64,000 nucleotides of DNA from Bacillus hominis (GCF_018332515.1 NZ_BOQD01000027.1:1-64000), one strand, 5' to 3'. Shown: positions 46,238-58,492, counted from the first letter of the stretch. A program made the numbers and translations. The notes: generated by a model from the letters alone, not told the origin.

Positions 46238-47590
46238 ATGGCAACTGTTGCGTTCCACACGTTAGGTTGTAAAGTAAACCACTATGAAACAGAAGCGATT
46301 TGGCAATTGTTTAAACAAGGTGGTTATGAAAGAACTGAATATGAAAAAAAATCTGATGTATATGTTATTAACACATGTACAGTAACAAATACTGGAGATA
46401 AAAAAAGCCGTCAAGTAATTAGACGTGCTGTACGTCAAAATCCAGATGCGGTAATTTGTGTAACTGGATGTTATGCACAAACATCTCCAGCAGAAATTAT
46501 GGCAATTCCAGGTGTAGATATTGTTGTTGGTACGCAAGATCGTGAGAAGATGTTAGGATACATCGAAGAATTCCGTAAAGAGCGTCAACCAATTAATGCT
46601 GTCCGCAATATTATGAAAACACGTGTATATGAAGAGCTGGATGTTCCATATTTCACGGACCGTACACGTGCATCTTTAAAAATACAAGAAGGTTGCAATA
46701 ACTTCTGTACATTTTGCATCATTCCTTGGGCGCGTGGTTTAATGCGTTCTCGTGATGGAAAAGAAGTTATTAAACAAGCGCAGCAATTAGTAGATGCGGG
46801 CTATAAAGAAATCGTATTAACAGGTATTCATACAGGTGGGTACGGTGAAGATATAAAAGAGTATAACTTAGCTGGATTACTGCGCGATATGGAAGCGGAA
46901 GTAGGCGGATTGAAACGTCTTCGTATTTCTTCTATTGAGGCGAGTCAAATTTCTGATGAAGTAATTGAAGTGTTAGATAAATCAGAAGTAGTTGTACGTC
47001 ACTTGCATATTCCATTACAGTCAGGATCTAATACTGTATTGAAACGTATGCGCCGTAAGTATACGATGGAATTTTTCCAAGAGCGTTTAGATCGTTTGAA
47101 AGAAGCGTTACCAGGTCTTGCGATTACATCAGACGTAATTGTTGGATTCCCAGGTGAAACAGAAGAAGAATTCATGGAAACGTACAATTTCATTAAAGAG
47201 AATCGTTTCTCTGAATTACACGTTTTCCCTTATTCAAAACGTACAGGTACACCAGCAGCACGTATGGAAGATCAAGTTCCTGAAGATGTGAAGAATGATC
47301 GTGTTCATCGTCTAATTGAGCTATCTAATCAATTAGCGAAAGAGTATGCTTCTGGATTTGAAGGTGAAGTACTTGAAATCATTCCGGAAGAGACATTTAA
47401 AGATGGTGACCGTGAAGGTTTATATGTAGGTTATACAGATAACTACTTAAAAATTGTGTTTGAAGGATCTGAAGAATTGATTGGTAAGCTAGTAAAAGTG
47501 AAAATTACAAAAGCTGGTTATCCATATAACGAAGCCCAGTTTGTTCGTGTTCTTGAAGATGATGTAAAAAAAGAATCAGCAAGCGCATAA
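46238..47590 (+). CDS. mtaB: tRNA t6A methylthiotransferase MtaB
   Basis: A 450-residue radical SAM enzyme converting t6A37 to ms2t6A37 in tRNA-Lys. The N-terminal UPF0004 domain has cysteines in TLGCKVNHYE, VINTCTVTN and VTGCYAQ. The radical SAM motif is CNNFCTFCII (about 152), and the TRAM domain is at the C terminus (about 365-440). Last gene of the heat-shock operon, followed by a terminator. Confidence 0.95.
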   Translation: MATVAFHTLGCKVNHYETEAIWQLFKQGGYERTEYEKKSDVYVINTCTVTNTGDKKSRQVIRRAVRQNPDAVICVTGCYAQTSPAEIMAIPGVDIVVGTQDREKMLGYIEEFRKERQPINAVRNIMKTRVYEELDVPYFTDRTRASLKIQEGCNNFCTFCIIPWARGLMRSRDGKEVIKQAQQLVDAGYKEIVLTGIHTGGYGEDIKEYNLAGLLRDMEAEVGGLKRLRISSIEASQISDEVIEVLDKSEVVVRHLHIPLQSGSNTVLKRMRRKYTMEFFQERLDRLKEALPGLAITSDVIVGFPGETEEEFMETYNFIKENRFSELHVFPYSKRTGTPAARMEDQVPEDVKNDRVHRLIELSNQLAKEYASGFEGEVLEIIPEETFKDGDREGLYVGYTDNYLKIVFEGSEELIGKLVKVKITKAGYPYNEAQFVRVLEDDVKKESASA

Positions 47591-47592
47591 TA

Positions 47593-47630
47593 AAAAGCAT
47601 GCAAACGACAAGGGTTTGCATGCTTTTTTC
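47593..47630 (+). terminator. Terminator of the heat-shock operon
   Basis: The stem AAAAGCATGCAAAC/GTTTGCATGCTTTT is followed by T. Confidence 0.9.
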
Positions 47631-47695
47631 GTTCGTGGAGAAGTTAAGTATTGAAAAAAGAAGAGCATCAATTCTTCTTTTATTCTGCCAAATAG

Positions 47696-47725
47696 TTGAC
47701 CTGAAGTGATAAAATGTATTATAAT
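47696..47725 (+). promoter_or_regulatory. rpsU promoter
   Basis: TTGACC (47696-47701), an 18-base spacer and TATAAT (47720-47725) lie about 85 bases before rpsU. Confidence 0.75.
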
Positions 47726-47809
47726 CGTAAAAGACATGCTGAAGAAGTGTTTCTTTTTGCATGCTGAAGTTAGTATGTAAGTGTGATGTTTCGGAGGGAG
47801 GGAAAGAGA

Positions 47810-47983
47810 ATGTCAAAAACAGTCGTTCGTAAAAACGAGTCTTTGGAGGATGCACTTCGCCGTTTTAAAAGATCGGTTTCTAAAACTGGTACACTTGCTG
47901 AAGCAAGAAAGCGCGAGTTTTATGAAAAGCCAAGTGTAAAACGTAAGAAGAAATCTGAAGCGGCAAGAAAGCGTAAGTTCTAA
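47810..47983 (+). CDS. rpsU: 30S ribosomal protein S21
   Basis: A 57-residue basic protein. It begins [20 protein letters not shown] and ends in the lysine/arginine-rich tail SEAARKRKF. The start at 47810 follows GGGAGGGAAAG. It is followed 15 bases later by yqeY, with which it forms an operon. Confidence 0.97.
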
Positions 47984-47998
47984 GAGAGGGTGTAAGTT

Positions 47999-48442
47999 AT
48001 GAGTCTTCTCGGTCGTTTAAACGATGATATGAAACAAGCGATGAAGAATAAACAAAAAGAAAAATTAACCGTTATTCGTATGGTTAAGGCTGCTTTACAA
48101 AATGAAGGTATTAAACTGCAACATACTCTTACTGAAGAAGAGGAATTAACAGTTTTAGCTCGTGAAGTAAAACAGTATAAGGACTCCCTCCTTGAATTTA
48201 AAAAAGCTGGTCGTGAAGACCTTGTTGATAAACTGCAAAGTGAAATTCAGATTTTAAGCGCATATTTGCCGGAGCAATTAACAGAAGAAGAACTAGCGGA
48301 TATAATTAAGCAAGTTATTTCTGAAGTTGGTGCTACATCTAAAGCAGATATGGGTAAAGTGATGACTGCTGTTATGCCGAAAGTCAAAGGTAAAACAGAC
48401 GGATCACTAGTGAATAAGCTGGTTATACAGCTATTAGCATAA
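47999..48442 (+). CDS. yqeY: GatB/YqeY domain-containing protein
   Basis: A 147-residue protein equal to the C-terminal helical tail of GatB, the amidotransferase subunit, with no catalytic domain. Signature segments are [32 protein letters not shown] and the final [15 protein letters not shown]. It probably binds tRNA; the cellular role is not settled. It is cotranscribed with rpsU. Confidence 0.93.
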   Translation: MSLLGRLNDDMKQAMKNKQKEKLTVIRMVKAALQNEGIKLQHTLTEEEELTVLAREVKQYKDSLLEFKKAGREDLVDKLQSEIQILSAYLPEQLTEEELADIIKQVISEVGATSKADMGKVMTAVMPKVKGKTDGSLVNKLVIQLLA

Positions 48443-48477
48443 AAAAGCGTCTCATTTCGTATGAGACGTTTTTTTAT
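48441..48477 (+). terminator. Terminator after yqeY
   Basis: The stem AAAAAAGCGTCTCAT/ATGAGACGTTTTTTT. Confidence 0.88.
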
Positions 48478-48498
48478 GCTTTTTTCAGTTTGGACGTG

Positions 48499-48525
48499 AT
48501 ATTACAAGCTCTTTTTTCATACATA
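48499..48525 (+). promoter_or_regulatory. Sigma-E promoter of yqfC
   Basis: ATATT (48499-48503), a 14-base spacer and CATACATA (48518-48525) match the sigma-E consensus (ATATT-N14-CATACAnT) closely. This predicts mother-cell expression during sporulation. Confidence 0.8.
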
Positions 48526-48549
48526 TGGGATGAGAGGGGGTCTTTTGAG

Positions 48550-48843
48550 ATGAAAAAATTAGAACAAATGAAGAATTGGTTAACGAAGCAAATAGACCTA
48601 CCAGTGGATGTGCTAATGGATCTACCTCGGATCACGCTTGTTGGGCAAGTACATATCTATATAGAAAATCATCGAGGATTATTAGTGTTTTCAGATAAAG
48701 AGGTAAGATTGCTATTGAAACATGGTCAATTATTAATTAAAGGTCAATCCTTTGTTATTAAAACAATCCTTCCAGAAGAACTGTTGCTTGAAGGGATTAT
48801 TGAACAAGTGACGTTTTTAGAAAATGAAAAGAAAGAGGAGTGA
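48550..48843 (+). CDS. yqfC: Sporulation protein YqfC
   Basis: A 97-residue YabP/YqfC family protein. Seen are WLTKQIDLPVDVLMDLPRIT and the pattern LLVFSDKEVRLLLKHGQLLI. The family is mother-cell specific, and a sigma-E promoter lies just upstream. The ATG at 48550 follows GAGAGGGGG. In B. subtilis the gene is coupled closely to yqfD; here a 250-base spacer separates them. Confidence 0.9.
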   Translation: MKKLEQMKNWLTKQIDLPVDVLMDLPRITLVGQVHIYIENHRGLLVFSDKEVRLLLKHGQLLIKGQSFVIKTILPEELLLEGIIEQVTFLENEKKEE

Positions 48844-48854
48844 GGAGAAACTTC

Positions 48855-49080
48855 CGTTTGTGAAGTTTTTCTTCGTTACCTTGTATTAACAGGTGATAAC
48901 GTTCTGGCCTCAATATTCGGTTCGTACAAAGAGGATAGGTGGGAATTGAGTTCCACGTAAAAAACCTGGCTCGTGAAGGTTAATAATTAGTGAGGATCAA
49001 GGAATCTGCTAATTAAAATTTTAGTACGAGCTAGTTTGATAATCGAATTGAAAAGTAGTGTATCTACTTTTAGAAAGGTA
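48855..49080. repeat. Structured insert between yqfC and yqfD
   Basis: This 250-base spacer holds many short complementary pairs: ACTTCCG..GTGAAGT, ACCTTGT..ACAGGT, GTGGGAA..GTTCCAC, and CTCGTGAAGGTTAATAATTAG pairing partly with CTAATTAAAATTTTAGTACGAG. The string TGATAACGTT (48894) also occurs in the prmA-rsmE hairpin spacer (45413). It looks like a degenerate copy of a B. cereus-group intergenic repeat, possibly bcr1-like, or a structured RNA. Confidence 0.5.
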
Positions 49081-49093
49081 GTGGAGATAGTCG

Positions 49094-50293
49094 ATGAAAA
49101 ATAAATGGTTTATAAAATGGCTTGGGTATGTAAAGGTGCGAATTGAAGGTAGAGGAGCGGAACGCTTTGTTAACGAGTGTGTGCGGAGGAAATTACTAGT
49201 TTGGGATGTAAAGAAGATAGCTGATGAAACGTTAGTTTTTTGTATGTTATTACGAGATGTGAAAAAGATAAAACCAATTTATAGAAAAAATGAATGTAAA
49301 TTATATTTTATTGGACGTTACGGTTTTCCGTTTTGGAATAAGCGTTTAATTAAAAATAGTGGATTTTTAATTGGGTTTTTAATATTTTTTTTCGGAATGA
49401 TCGCATTGTCAAATATGGTGTGGAAAATTGAAATTACAGGAGCAAAACCTGAAACGGAATATATCTTGATGAAAGAATTGGACAAAATGGGTATAAAAAA
49501 AGGGAAATTACAGTTCCAAATGCCGAATGTAGAAGATGTTCAACGTCATTTGACAGACAATATTAATGCGATTACTTGGGCGGGATTAGAAATAAGAGGG
49601 ACAACATATCATTTTAAGATTGTCGAAAAAAATGAACCGAAAAAAGAAAGTGAACAACAGCCACAAAACTTAGTAGCAAAAAAAGAAGGGATTATTACAA
49701 AGACATTTGTGGAAGTTGGGAAGCCTGTTGTCATGAAAAATGACCATGTAGAAAAGGGGCAACTTCTCGTATCGGGGATGTATGGTAATGAGGAGAATCC
49801 GACAATTGTTTCGGCTAAAGGGATTGTATATGGAGAAACGTGGTACAAATCTGAGGTGGATGTTCCGTTAAAGACGCAATTTCAAGTGTATACTGGTAAT
49901 TCGTATAATGAATATTTTCTTAAATTTGGGAGTGCTAAAATAAAAATATGGGGATTTCAACATGATAAGTATAAACGCTCTCGTACTGAAAGTGTAAAAC
50001 ATGATGTGAAATTATTTGGATTTACATTACCAGTTGCATATGAAAAAAATATTGTACGAGAAGAGGAAGAAGCGAACCGAGAATATACCGAAAAACAGGC
50101 AATGAAAGTAGCGAAAGAGATGGCAGAAAAAGAACTGAAGAAAAAATTGGATGAACATGCTATGATTGTAAGTGATAACATTTTGAGTAAAGAGGTTGAG
50201 GCGGATCACCTAAAGGTCACATTACATTATACAGTGATTGAAAATATTGCAGAGCCACAACCAATATCTGAATCCGATATTCAAGGAGACTGA
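49094..50293 (+). CDS. yqfD: Sporulation protein YqfD
   Basis: A 399-residue membrane-anchored protein required for stage IV of sporulation in B. subtilis. It has an N-terminal region rich in basic residues, one membrane helix (about 94-113, FLIGFLIFFFGMIALSNMVW), and a large extra-cytoplasmic domain (about 115-399) with ENINAITWAGLEIRGT-like and VSAKGIVYGETWYK segments. A Lys/Glu-rich coiled coil is near 330-360. It overlaps nothing and precedes phoH by 3 bases. Confidence 0.93.
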   Translation: MKNKWFIKWLGYVKVRIEGRGAERFVNECVRRKLLVWDVKKIADETLVFCMLLRDVKKIKPIYRKNECKLYFIGRYGFPFWNKRLIKNSGFLIGFLIFFFGMIALSNMVWKIEITGAKPETEYILMKELDKMGIKKGKLQFQMPNVEDVQRHLTDNINAITWAGLEIRGTTYHFKIVEKNEPKKESEQQPQNLVAKKEGIITKTFVEVGKPVVMKNDHVEKGQLLVSGMYGNEENPTIVSAKGIVYGETWYKSEVDVPLKTQFQVYTGNSYNEYFLKFGSAKIKIWGFQHDKYKRSRTESVKHDVKLFGFTLPVAYEKNIVREEEEANREYTEKQAMKVAKEMAEKELKKKLDEHAMIVSDNILSKEVEADHLKVTLHYTVIENIAEPQPISESDIQGD

Positions 50294-50296
50294 GTA

Positions 50297-51256
50297 ATGG
50301 CAGAACAATTAGTAGAAATGAACCAACAATTGGAAAATCCCAACGAGGCAATCGCTCTTTTTGGGGTAAATGATGCTCATTTAAAAGTAATTGAACGAGA
50401 ACTTAGTGTATCGATTGTGACTAGAGGAGAATCTGTTCGGGTATCTGGGGCAGATGAAACTGTGGTGCTCGTAGAAAAAATCTTACAACAGTTACTTGTT
50501 GTTATCCGTAAAGGTGTATCAATTTCGGAAAGAGATGTTGCGTATGCGATTCAGCTTGGGCAACAAGGGAAAATTGCTCAATTCGAAGAGTTATATGAAG
50601 AGGAAATTTTTAAAACGGCAAAAGGTAAATCCATTCGTGTGAAAACGATGGGGCAAAGACGATATATCCATGCAATGAAAAAGAATGATATTGTATTTGG
50701 GATAGGTCCTGCTGGGACAGGAAAAACATACTTAGCCGTAGTAATGGCTGTGAGAGCCTTAAAGCAAGGGTATGTAAAGAAAATTATTTTAACAAGACCT
50801 GCTGTAGAAGCTGGAGAGAGCTTAGGGTTTTTACCAGGTGATTTGAAAGAAAAAGTAGATCCGTATTTACGTCCACTATATGATGCGTTACATGATATTC
50901 TTGGACAAGAATATACACAACGTATGATGGAGCGTGGTGTAATTGAAATTGCACCTCTTGCTTATATGAGAGGGCGTACTCTGGATGATTCATTTGTTAT
51001 ATTAGATGAGGCGCAAAATACAACTGGTGCTCAAATAAAAATGTTTTTAACACGATTAGGTTTTAGTTCTAAAATGGTTATTACGGGGGATCCTTCACAG
51101 GTAGACTTGCCAAAAGGGGTAAAGTCAGGTCTTTCTATTGCTGCTAATATTTTATCTGGTGTATCAGGTCTTTCGTTCATTACATTGGAACAAACGGACG
51201 TTGTGAGACACCCGTTAGTGCAACGTATTATTGAGGCATATGATAAAATGGAATGA
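50297..51256 (+). CDS. phoH: PhoH family ATPase
   Basis: A 319-residue cytoplasmic ATPase. An N-terminal KH-like region precedes the P-loop GIGPAGTGKTYLAV (about 135). VILDEAQNTT is the Walker B motif, and GDPSQVDLP is seen near 260. PhoH proteins resemble the RecD/UvrD helicase core and are linked to RNA processing, often next to ybeY, which is three genes downstream here. The substrate is unknown. Confidence 0.93.
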   Translation: MAEQLVEMNQQLENPNEAIALFGVNDAHLKVIERELSVSIVTRGESVRVSGADETVVLVEKILQQLLVVIRKGVSISERDVAYAIQLGQQGKIAQFEELYEEEIFKTAKGKSIRVKTMGQRRYIHAMKKNDIVFGIGPAGTGKTYLAVVMAVRALKQGYVKKIILTRPAVEAGESLGFLPGDLKEKVDPYLRPLYDALHDILGQEYTQRMMERGVIEIAPLAYMRGRTLDDSFVILDEAQNTTGAQIKMFLTRLGFSSKMVITGDPSQVDLPKGVKSGLSIAANILSGVSGLSFITLEQTDVVRHPLVQRIIEAYDKME

Positions 51257-51284
51257 TCCTATTTGTCAGGATCATTTCTTTTTG
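51252..51284 (+). terminator. Terminator after phoH
   Basis: The stem AATGATCCT/AGGATCATT is followed by TTCTTTTT. It overlaps the phoH stop codon. Confidence 0.75.
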
Positions 51285-51453
51285 TATGATAAGGTTGGCG
51301 AATGACATATTTTTTACTATCATTAAAGACGAGGGAAATAAACTATAGGTGATGGTCTATAAAAATATGGCCCCAAAAAGCATCGTTGGCTGGAAGAAAT
51401 GAAAGCTATAAATAGTTTCACTTTATTTCTGGAGAGGAGAAGGTATTGAAATC

Positions 51454-53598
51454 ATGTCAAGATCTCAAGAAATTTCTAAGTGGTTTCGTAATTTACAACA
51501 TTCGAAAAAACTAAGTTGGATTTCTTACGTTTTATTAGGAGCAGTACTGTTTTTTGCACTTATGAATAATGTAAAACCAGAGCAATTAGATGTTGAAACA
51601 TACTCTATTGCTAAAAAAACAATCCACTCTCCTATTAAAATTGAAGATAAAGTTACAACGGAAAAAAAGAAAAAAGAAGCTGCTACCAAAGTTGAAGATC
51701 AGTATACATATAGAAGTGAGCTTAAACAAAATAAAGTGGATATTGTTAATGATGTTTTTGCAAAGGTAGATGAAGTGGTGCAAGAGATTAAAGCTGTTGG
51801 ACCAGATGAGCAAAAAAAGATTACCGATGCTGATAAAGTGGACAAGTTGAAAAAGAAACTACCTGTCGATTTAACAAAAGATTTATCGGATTCAAACTTA
51901 CTAAACTTGATTAACGCGGATTCAAGCCAATTGGTATTAGCAAAAGATGCAGCAGTCACAGCCGTTAATAGTATAATGGCTATGCATATTAAAATGGACG
52001 AATTGAAGGACGCTAAAGAGCGGTATGTAAGTGAGATGAATAATGTTAATGTCGATAGTGGTTTAAAAGAAGCTATTAAGGCACTAGGGAAATATGCAAT
52101 TTCAGCAAATTATTTTTATGATCCGACTTTAACAAAAGAGAAGAGAAAAGCAGAGGAAGATTTAGTGCCGCCTGTTTATATCCTTCAAGGGCAAGTTCTT
52201 GTGAGAGAAGGAGAAACGATTTCAAGTGATATGTATAATCAGTTGAAATTAGTTGGGTTGCTAGAGAAAGGTAATAGCTTCCAACCTTATGTTGGTTTGG
52301 CGGTGCTCATTTGTGTGTTGCTATACTTTATGCATAAGCAGTTTGAAGTATTTTTACAGCGAAAAAGAGAAGATAGGCCGTATGTTTTAGCATACATCAC
52401 AATTCTGTCTATCACGATTGTTTTAATGAAAATCATTAGTTTATTCCAAAAGCTTGAATATGCAGGAATTGCGTATGTTGTTCCGGTCGCGATGGGGACA
52501 ATACTTGTGAAATTAATGATTGGTGACCGATTTGTATTTTTAACAAGTATGATTTTTTCTGTTTGCGGAAGTATTATGTTTAATGAAGGTGTAACGAGTA
52601 CACTGAATTATAGTGTAGGGATTTATGTTTTGTTAAGTTCATTATCGGTTAGCATATTCTTGAGAGAAAAAAATCGTCGTACGATGATTTTGCAAGCTGG
52701 TATACTCGTTTCCGTATTAAATGTAGTCGTATTGGCGGCATTGCTACTATTACGAAATGGGAACTTTTCACCTCTTGAAATTGGTACGCAATTATTAATG
52801 GCAGCAGTTTCGGGGATTATCTCTTCTGTTCTAGCTATGGGGATTTTACCGTATTTAGAAAGTGGGCTCGGAATTGTATCGAGTATGAAATTAATGGAAC
52901 TTTCAAGTCCGAATCACCCGCTCCTGCGTAAAATCTTATTAGAAGCACCGGGTACGTATCACCATAGTGTAATGGTAGCGAATCTTTCTGAAGCTGCTTG
53001 TGAAGCAGTTGGAGCAAATGGAGTATTAGCGCGTGTAGGGGCGTATTATCATGATGTAGGGAAAACAGTACAACCGCAGTTTTTTATTGAAAACCAGATG
53101 GGGATTGAAAACCCGCATGATAGATTAGACCCTGTAACGAGCAAAGATATTATAATTGCTCATGTAACCGATGGGGTGAGGATGTTAGAAGAACACCATA
53201 TACCTCAAGAAATTATCGATATTGCTGGACAGCATCATGGTACAACGTTACTTAAATATTTTTACTATAAGGCGATTAAAGAAGATAAAGAGAAATATAC
53301 TGAGGGAATGTTCCGCTATCCAGGATCAAAAGCAACTTCTAAAGAATCGGCGATCGTTGGTATTTCTGATAGTGTAGAAGCGGCGGTACGTTCGATGAAC
53401 CATCCAACACCAGATCAGATTAATAATTTAGTGCAAAGTATTATTAAAGATCGCCTGCAAGATGGTCAATTTAGTGAATGTGATTTGACATTTAAGGAAC
53501 TGCAAATCGTTGGAAAAACGTTATGTGAAACGTTAAATGGTATTTTCCATTCCCGTATTACATATCCGGAACCGCCGGAAGAAAAGGAGAAAGAATGA
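51454..53598 (+). CDS. pgpH: Cyclic-di-AMP phosphodiesterase PgpH (7TMR-HD)
   Basis: A 714-residue membrane protein (B. subtilis YqfF). One N-terminal helix (about 22-42) leads to a large extracellular 7TMR-HDED domain (about 50-270), seven membrane helices (about 275-480) and a cytoplasmic HD domain with [20 protein letters not shown] and [13 protein letters not shown]. It hydrolyses c-di-AMP to pApA. The end overlaps ybeY by 4 bases. Confidence 0.94.
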   Translation: MSRSQEISKWFRNLQHSKKLSWISYVLLGAVLFFALMNNVKPEQLDVETYSIAKKTIHSPIKIEDKVTTEKKKKEAATKVEDQYTYRSELKQNKVDIVNDVFAKVDEVVQEIKAVGPDEQKKITDADKVDKLKKKLPVDLTKDLSDSNLLNLINADSSQLVLAKDAAVTAVNSIMAMHIKMDELKDAKERYVSEMNNVNVDSGLKEAIKALGKYAISANYFYDPTLTKEKRKAEEDLVPPVYILQGQVLVREGETISSDMYNQLKLVGLLEKGNSFQPYVGLAVLICVLLYFMHKQFEVFLQRKREDRPYVLAYITILSITIVLMKIISLFQKLEYAGIAYVVPVAMGTILVKLMIGDRFVFLTSMIFSVCGSIMFNEGVTSTLNYSVGIYVLLSSLSVSIFLREKNRRTMILQAGILVSVLNVVVLAALLLLRNGNFSPLEIGTQLLMAAVSGIISSVLAMGILPYLESGLGIVSSMKLMELSSPNHPLLRKILLEAPGTYHHSVMVANLSEAACEAVGANGVLARVGAYYHDVGKTVQPQFFIENQMGIENPHDRLDPVTSKDIIIAHVTDGVRMLEEHHIPQEIIDIAGQHHGTTLLKYFYYKAIKEDKEKYTEGMFRYPGSKATSKESAIVGISDSVEAAVRSMNHPTPDQINNLVQSIIKDRLQDGQFSECDLTFKELQIVGKTLCETLNGIFHSRITYPEPPEEKEKE

Positions 53599-54065
53599 GT
53601 TTATTAATTGATTTTATTGATGAAACAGAAGAAGTGAAAGATGAATATATAAGTTTGATTCGAGGTTTAGTAGAGAAAGCAGCCCAAATGGAGAACATAG
53701 AAGAAGGCGCAGAATTATCGGTTACATTTGTAGATAATGAACGTATTCGTGAAATAAACCGTGATTACCGAGATAAGGATCAGCCTACGGATGTTATTTC
53801 TTTCGCCATGGAAGAAATGGGAGAAGGCGAAATGGAAATTGTCGGTGCGGAGATGCCGCGTATGTTAGGAGATCTTATTATTTCTATTCCAAGAGCAAAA
53901 GAACAAGCTGAAGAATATGGACATTCTTTTGATCGTGAACTTGGCTTTTTAGCGTTACATGGCTTTTTACATTTACTTGGTTATGATCACATGACAGAAG
54001 AAGATGAAAAAGAAATGTTTGGAAGACAAAAAGAAATTTTAGAGGCATTTGGATTAGGACGATGA
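53595..54065 (+). CDS. ybeY: rRNA maturation RNase YbeY
   Basis: A 156-residue zinc endoribonuclease for 16S rRNA 3' end maturation and ribosome quality control. The metal motif [17 protein letters not shown] (HxxxHxxGxxH) lies near residue 118, and the conserved [17 protein letters not shown] segment near 55. It is translationally coupled to pgpH upstream and dgkA downstream by ATGA overlaps. Confidence 0.96.
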   Translation: MSLLIDFIDETEEVKDEYISLIRGLVEKAAQMENIEEGAELSVTFVDNERIREINRDYRDKDQPTDVISFAMEEMGEGEMEIVGAEMPRMLGDLIISIPRAKEQAEEYGHSFDRELGFLALHGFLHLLGYDHMTEEDEKEMFGRQKEILEAFGLGR

Positions 54066-54415
54066 AAAAAGGAAAACTTTTAAATAGTTTTGGATATGCT
54101 ATAGCTGGTATATACTTTTGTCTTCGTTATGAACGAAATATGAAAATTCATTATTTAGCCGCAGTCATTGTTATATGCTGCGGCTTTTATTTCCATATTA
54201 CAAAAATAGAATGGATTGTATTACTTATTGTGATAGGGAGTGTAATGAGTTTAGAGATGGTGAATACGGCTATTGAAAAAACCGTAGACTTAGCCACCAC
54301 CGATATTCATCCGTTTGCAAAAATCGCAAAGGATGTTGCAGCGGGGGCAGTTTTATTGTTCGCAATTATAGCTGCTGTAATTGGTGCTATTATCTTTTTA
54401 CCGTATATGGTATAG
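54062..54415 (+). CDS. dgkA: Undecaprenol/diacylglycerol kinase
   Basis: A 117-residue integral membrane kinase with three helices. Catalytic residues are in [12 protein letters not shown] (Glu about 25) and [15 protein letters not shown] (Glu about 70), typical of DgkA. Gram-positive members phosphorylate undecaprenol, recycling the cell-wall carrier lipid. It overlaps ybeY by 4 bases. Confidence 0.93.
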   Translation: MKKGKLLNSFGYAIAGIYFCLRYERNMKIHYLAAVIVICCGFYFHITKIEWIVLLIVIGSVMSLEMVNTAIEKTVDLATTDIHPFAKIAKDVAAGAVLLFAIIAAVIGAIIFLPYMV

Positions 54416-54469
54416 TTGCATTCCGAAGCTTTTATTAAGCTTTGGGAGCGCCGTGAAGGCCTTTAATGA

Positions 54470-55811
<1,342 letters not shown>

Positions 55812-55826
55812 AATAGAGTAAAGCTG

Positions 55827-55866
55827 TAATCAGTGGGTGTACTATTCGTCCGCTGATTATTGGTTT
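55827..55866. repeat. Decayed intergenic repeat hairpin after era
   Basis: TAATCAGTGGG...TCCGCTGATTATTGGTTTTT echoes the first hairpin of the 63.2-kb repeat (AATCAGTGGGGGG...CCTCCCACTGATTATTAGTT). It can still form a stem and, with the T-run after it, may act as the era terminator. Confidence 0.5.
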
Positions 55867-55987
55867 TTATGAACTTTGATAAATTAGGAAAAATTTTTCT
55901 CACATGAAAATGGACAAAATGGGTCAATTTAATAACAACAAAGGAAATTGGTTTATAGGCTACGCTTATTGAGAAAGGTGGATTCTT

Positions 55988-56131
55988 ATGCTAGATTTTA
56001 CCTGGAAGTTTTTCTCCAAAACAGGAAGCATTGAAACGTATTTGCTTTTGAAAGAAATGGAAAAAGACGTGAACGATGAGATGGATCAACATGAAGAAGA
56101 GTTAGCGCATCTAGACTCTCCAATTTCTTGA
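55988..56131 (+). CDS. yqzL: Small protein YqzL
   Basis: A 47-residue protein starting MLDFTWKFFSKTGSIETYLL and ending ELAHLDSPIS, matching the YqzL family placed between era and recO in B. subtilis. It is polar and acidic toward the C terminus. AGAAAGGTGG precedes the ATG. The function is unknown. Confidence 0.92.
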   Translation: MLDFTWKFFSKTGSIETYLLLKEMEKDVNDEMDQHEEELAHLDSPIS

Positions 56132-56164
56132 CCCGTTTTGTTCAAACCTTGGATGGTGACGAAC

Positions 56165-56911
56165 ATGTTTCAAAAAGTTGAGGGCATTGTTATCCGTACA
56201 ACAGATTACGGAGAAACAAATAAGATTGTTACAATATACTCACGGGAATTTGGTAAGGTAAGTGCAATGGCAAGAGGGGCGAAAAAGCCGAAGAGTCGGT
56301 TAGCAGCTATTTCGCAGCTTATGACACATGGTCATTTTCTTATTCAAATGGGTTCTGGACTTGGAACTTTGCAACAAGGCGAGATTATTTCATCTATGAA
56401 AGAAATTCGCGAGGATATATTTTTAACTGCTTATGCATCATTTATTATTGAATTAACTGATAAAGCAACAGAAGATAAGAAGCATAATCCGTATTTATTT
56501 GAAATGTTATATCAAACGTTGCATTATATGTGTGAGGGTGTTGATCCGGAAGTATTATCATTAATTTATCAAACGAAAATGCTTCCGGTATTAGGGATGC
56601 GCCCGTACTTTGATACATGTGCTATTTGTCATCAAGAAACAGATTTTGTCGCCTTCTCTGTCAGGGAAGGCGGTTTTCTGTGCTCGCGTCATGCGGAGCA
56701 AGATCCGTATCGTATTCCGGTGGGAGAGGCTGTTCATAAATTATTACGTCTCTTTTTTCACTTCGATCTACACCGGCTCGGTAATGTATCGGTGAAGGAT
56801 AGCACAAAAAAACAAATGCGCACAGTATTGAATACATATTACGATGAATATTGTGGGATTTATTTGAAAACAAGGCGTTTTTTGGAACAACTTGATAAGT
56901 TTCAAATATAA
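56165..56911 (+). CDS. recO: DNA repair protein RecO
   Basis: A 248-residue recombination mediator loading RecA with RecF/RecR. An OB-fold N terminus ([20 protein letters not shown]), a helical middle and a zinc-binding C-terminal part with CAICH and CSRH (CxxC...CxxH). ATG 56165 is chosen because it places the OB-fold as in B. subtilis RecO; other in-frame ATGs lie at 56138 and 56153. It is followed by a weak terminator. Confidence 0.95.
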   Translation: MFQKVEGIVIRTTDYGETNKIVTIYSREFGKVSAMARGAKKPKSRLAAISQLMTHGHFLIQMGSGLGTLQQGEIISSMKEIREDIFLTAYASFIIELTDKATEDKKHNPYLFEMLYQTLHYMCEGVDPEVLSLIYQTKMLPVLGMRPYFDTCAICHQETDFVAFSVREGGFLCSRHAEQDPYRIPVGEAVHKLLRLFFHFDLHRLGNVSVKDSTKKQMRTVLNTYYDEYCGIYLKTRRFLEQLDKFQI

Positions 56912-56937
56912 AAAGGGCCGTATAAGGTCCTTTTTAC
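56911..56937 (+). terminator. Terminator after recO
   Basis: The stem AAAAGGGCC/GGTCCTTTTT (imperfect) with a T-run. Confidence 0.65.
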
Positions 56938-57014
56938 ATACTTTCTTTTTCGAATAGCATATTTAGTATATAATATTTAAGAGATAGTATAACTTTTTTC
57001 GTTGTGCATTAAAG

Positions 57015-57650
57015 GTGGTGATTATCATAGAGCTGAATAAACGGCAAGAACATATCATTCAGATTGTAAAAGATCACGGTCCTATTACAGGGGAGTCAAT
57101 TGCTGCGCAATTGGGTTTAACACGTGCAACGCTAAGACCAGACTTAGCAATTTTAACGATGGCTGGTTATTTAGAAGCGCGTCCACGCGTAGGTTATTTT
57201 TATACGGGTAAAACTGGGGGACAGCTATTATCTGAAGCTGTTAAGAAAATTAAAGTGCAAGATTATCAATCTAGACCGGCTGTAATTGATAAAAATGTAT
57301 CAGTATACGATGCAATCTGTACTATGTTTCTAGAGGACGTTGGTACATTATTTGTTGTAGATCAATCTACTTTATTAGTTGGCGTTGTATCTCGTAAAGA
57401 TTTATTACGAGCTAGCTTAGGAAAGCAGGATTTAACCTCTCTTCCGGTTAATATTATCATGACAAGGATGCCAAACATTGCGATGTGTCGCAGGGAGGAT
57501 TCTTTATATGATATTGCGATGGAATTAATAGAAAGACAGATTGATGCGATGCCGGTTGTGAAGGATACGAAACAAGGTTTAGAAGTGATTGGACGAATTA
57601 CAAAAACAAATATTACGCGTGCGTTTGTAAATTTAGTAAATAACGAATAA
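57015..57650 (+). CDS. ccpN: Transcriptional repressor CcpN (start codon uncertain)
   Basis: A protein of about 208-211 residues with an N-terminal helix-turn-helix (ELNKRQEHIIQIVKDHGPIT, LGLTRATLRPDLAIL) and two CBS domains (about 80-205, VYDAICTMFLEDVGTLFVVD and EDSLYDIAMELIERQIDAMP). CcpN represses gluconeogenic genes (gapB, pckA) under glycolytic conditions, sensing ATP/ADP. The only standard starts before the conserved ELNKRQ are two GTG codons at 57015 and 57018. These form part of the AAAGGTGGTG ribosome-binding site, so the true start may be a rare ATT/ATC/ATA just after it. It is cotranscribed with ppsR. Confidence 0.93.
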   Translation: MVIIIELNKRQEHIIQIVKDHGPITGESIAAQLGLTRATLRPDLAILTMAGYLEARPRVGYFYTGKTGGQLLSEAVKKIKVQDYQSRPAVIDKNVSVYDAICTMFLEDVGTLFVVDQSTLLVGVVSRKDLLRASLGKQDLTSLPVNIIMTRMPNIAMCRREDSLYDIAMELIERQIDAMPVVKDTKQGLEVIGRITKTNITRAFVNLVNNE

Positions 57651-57670
57651 GTGTAATTTGTTTAAAGTGA

Positions 57671-58490
<820 letters not shown>

Positions 58491-58492
<2 letters not shown>

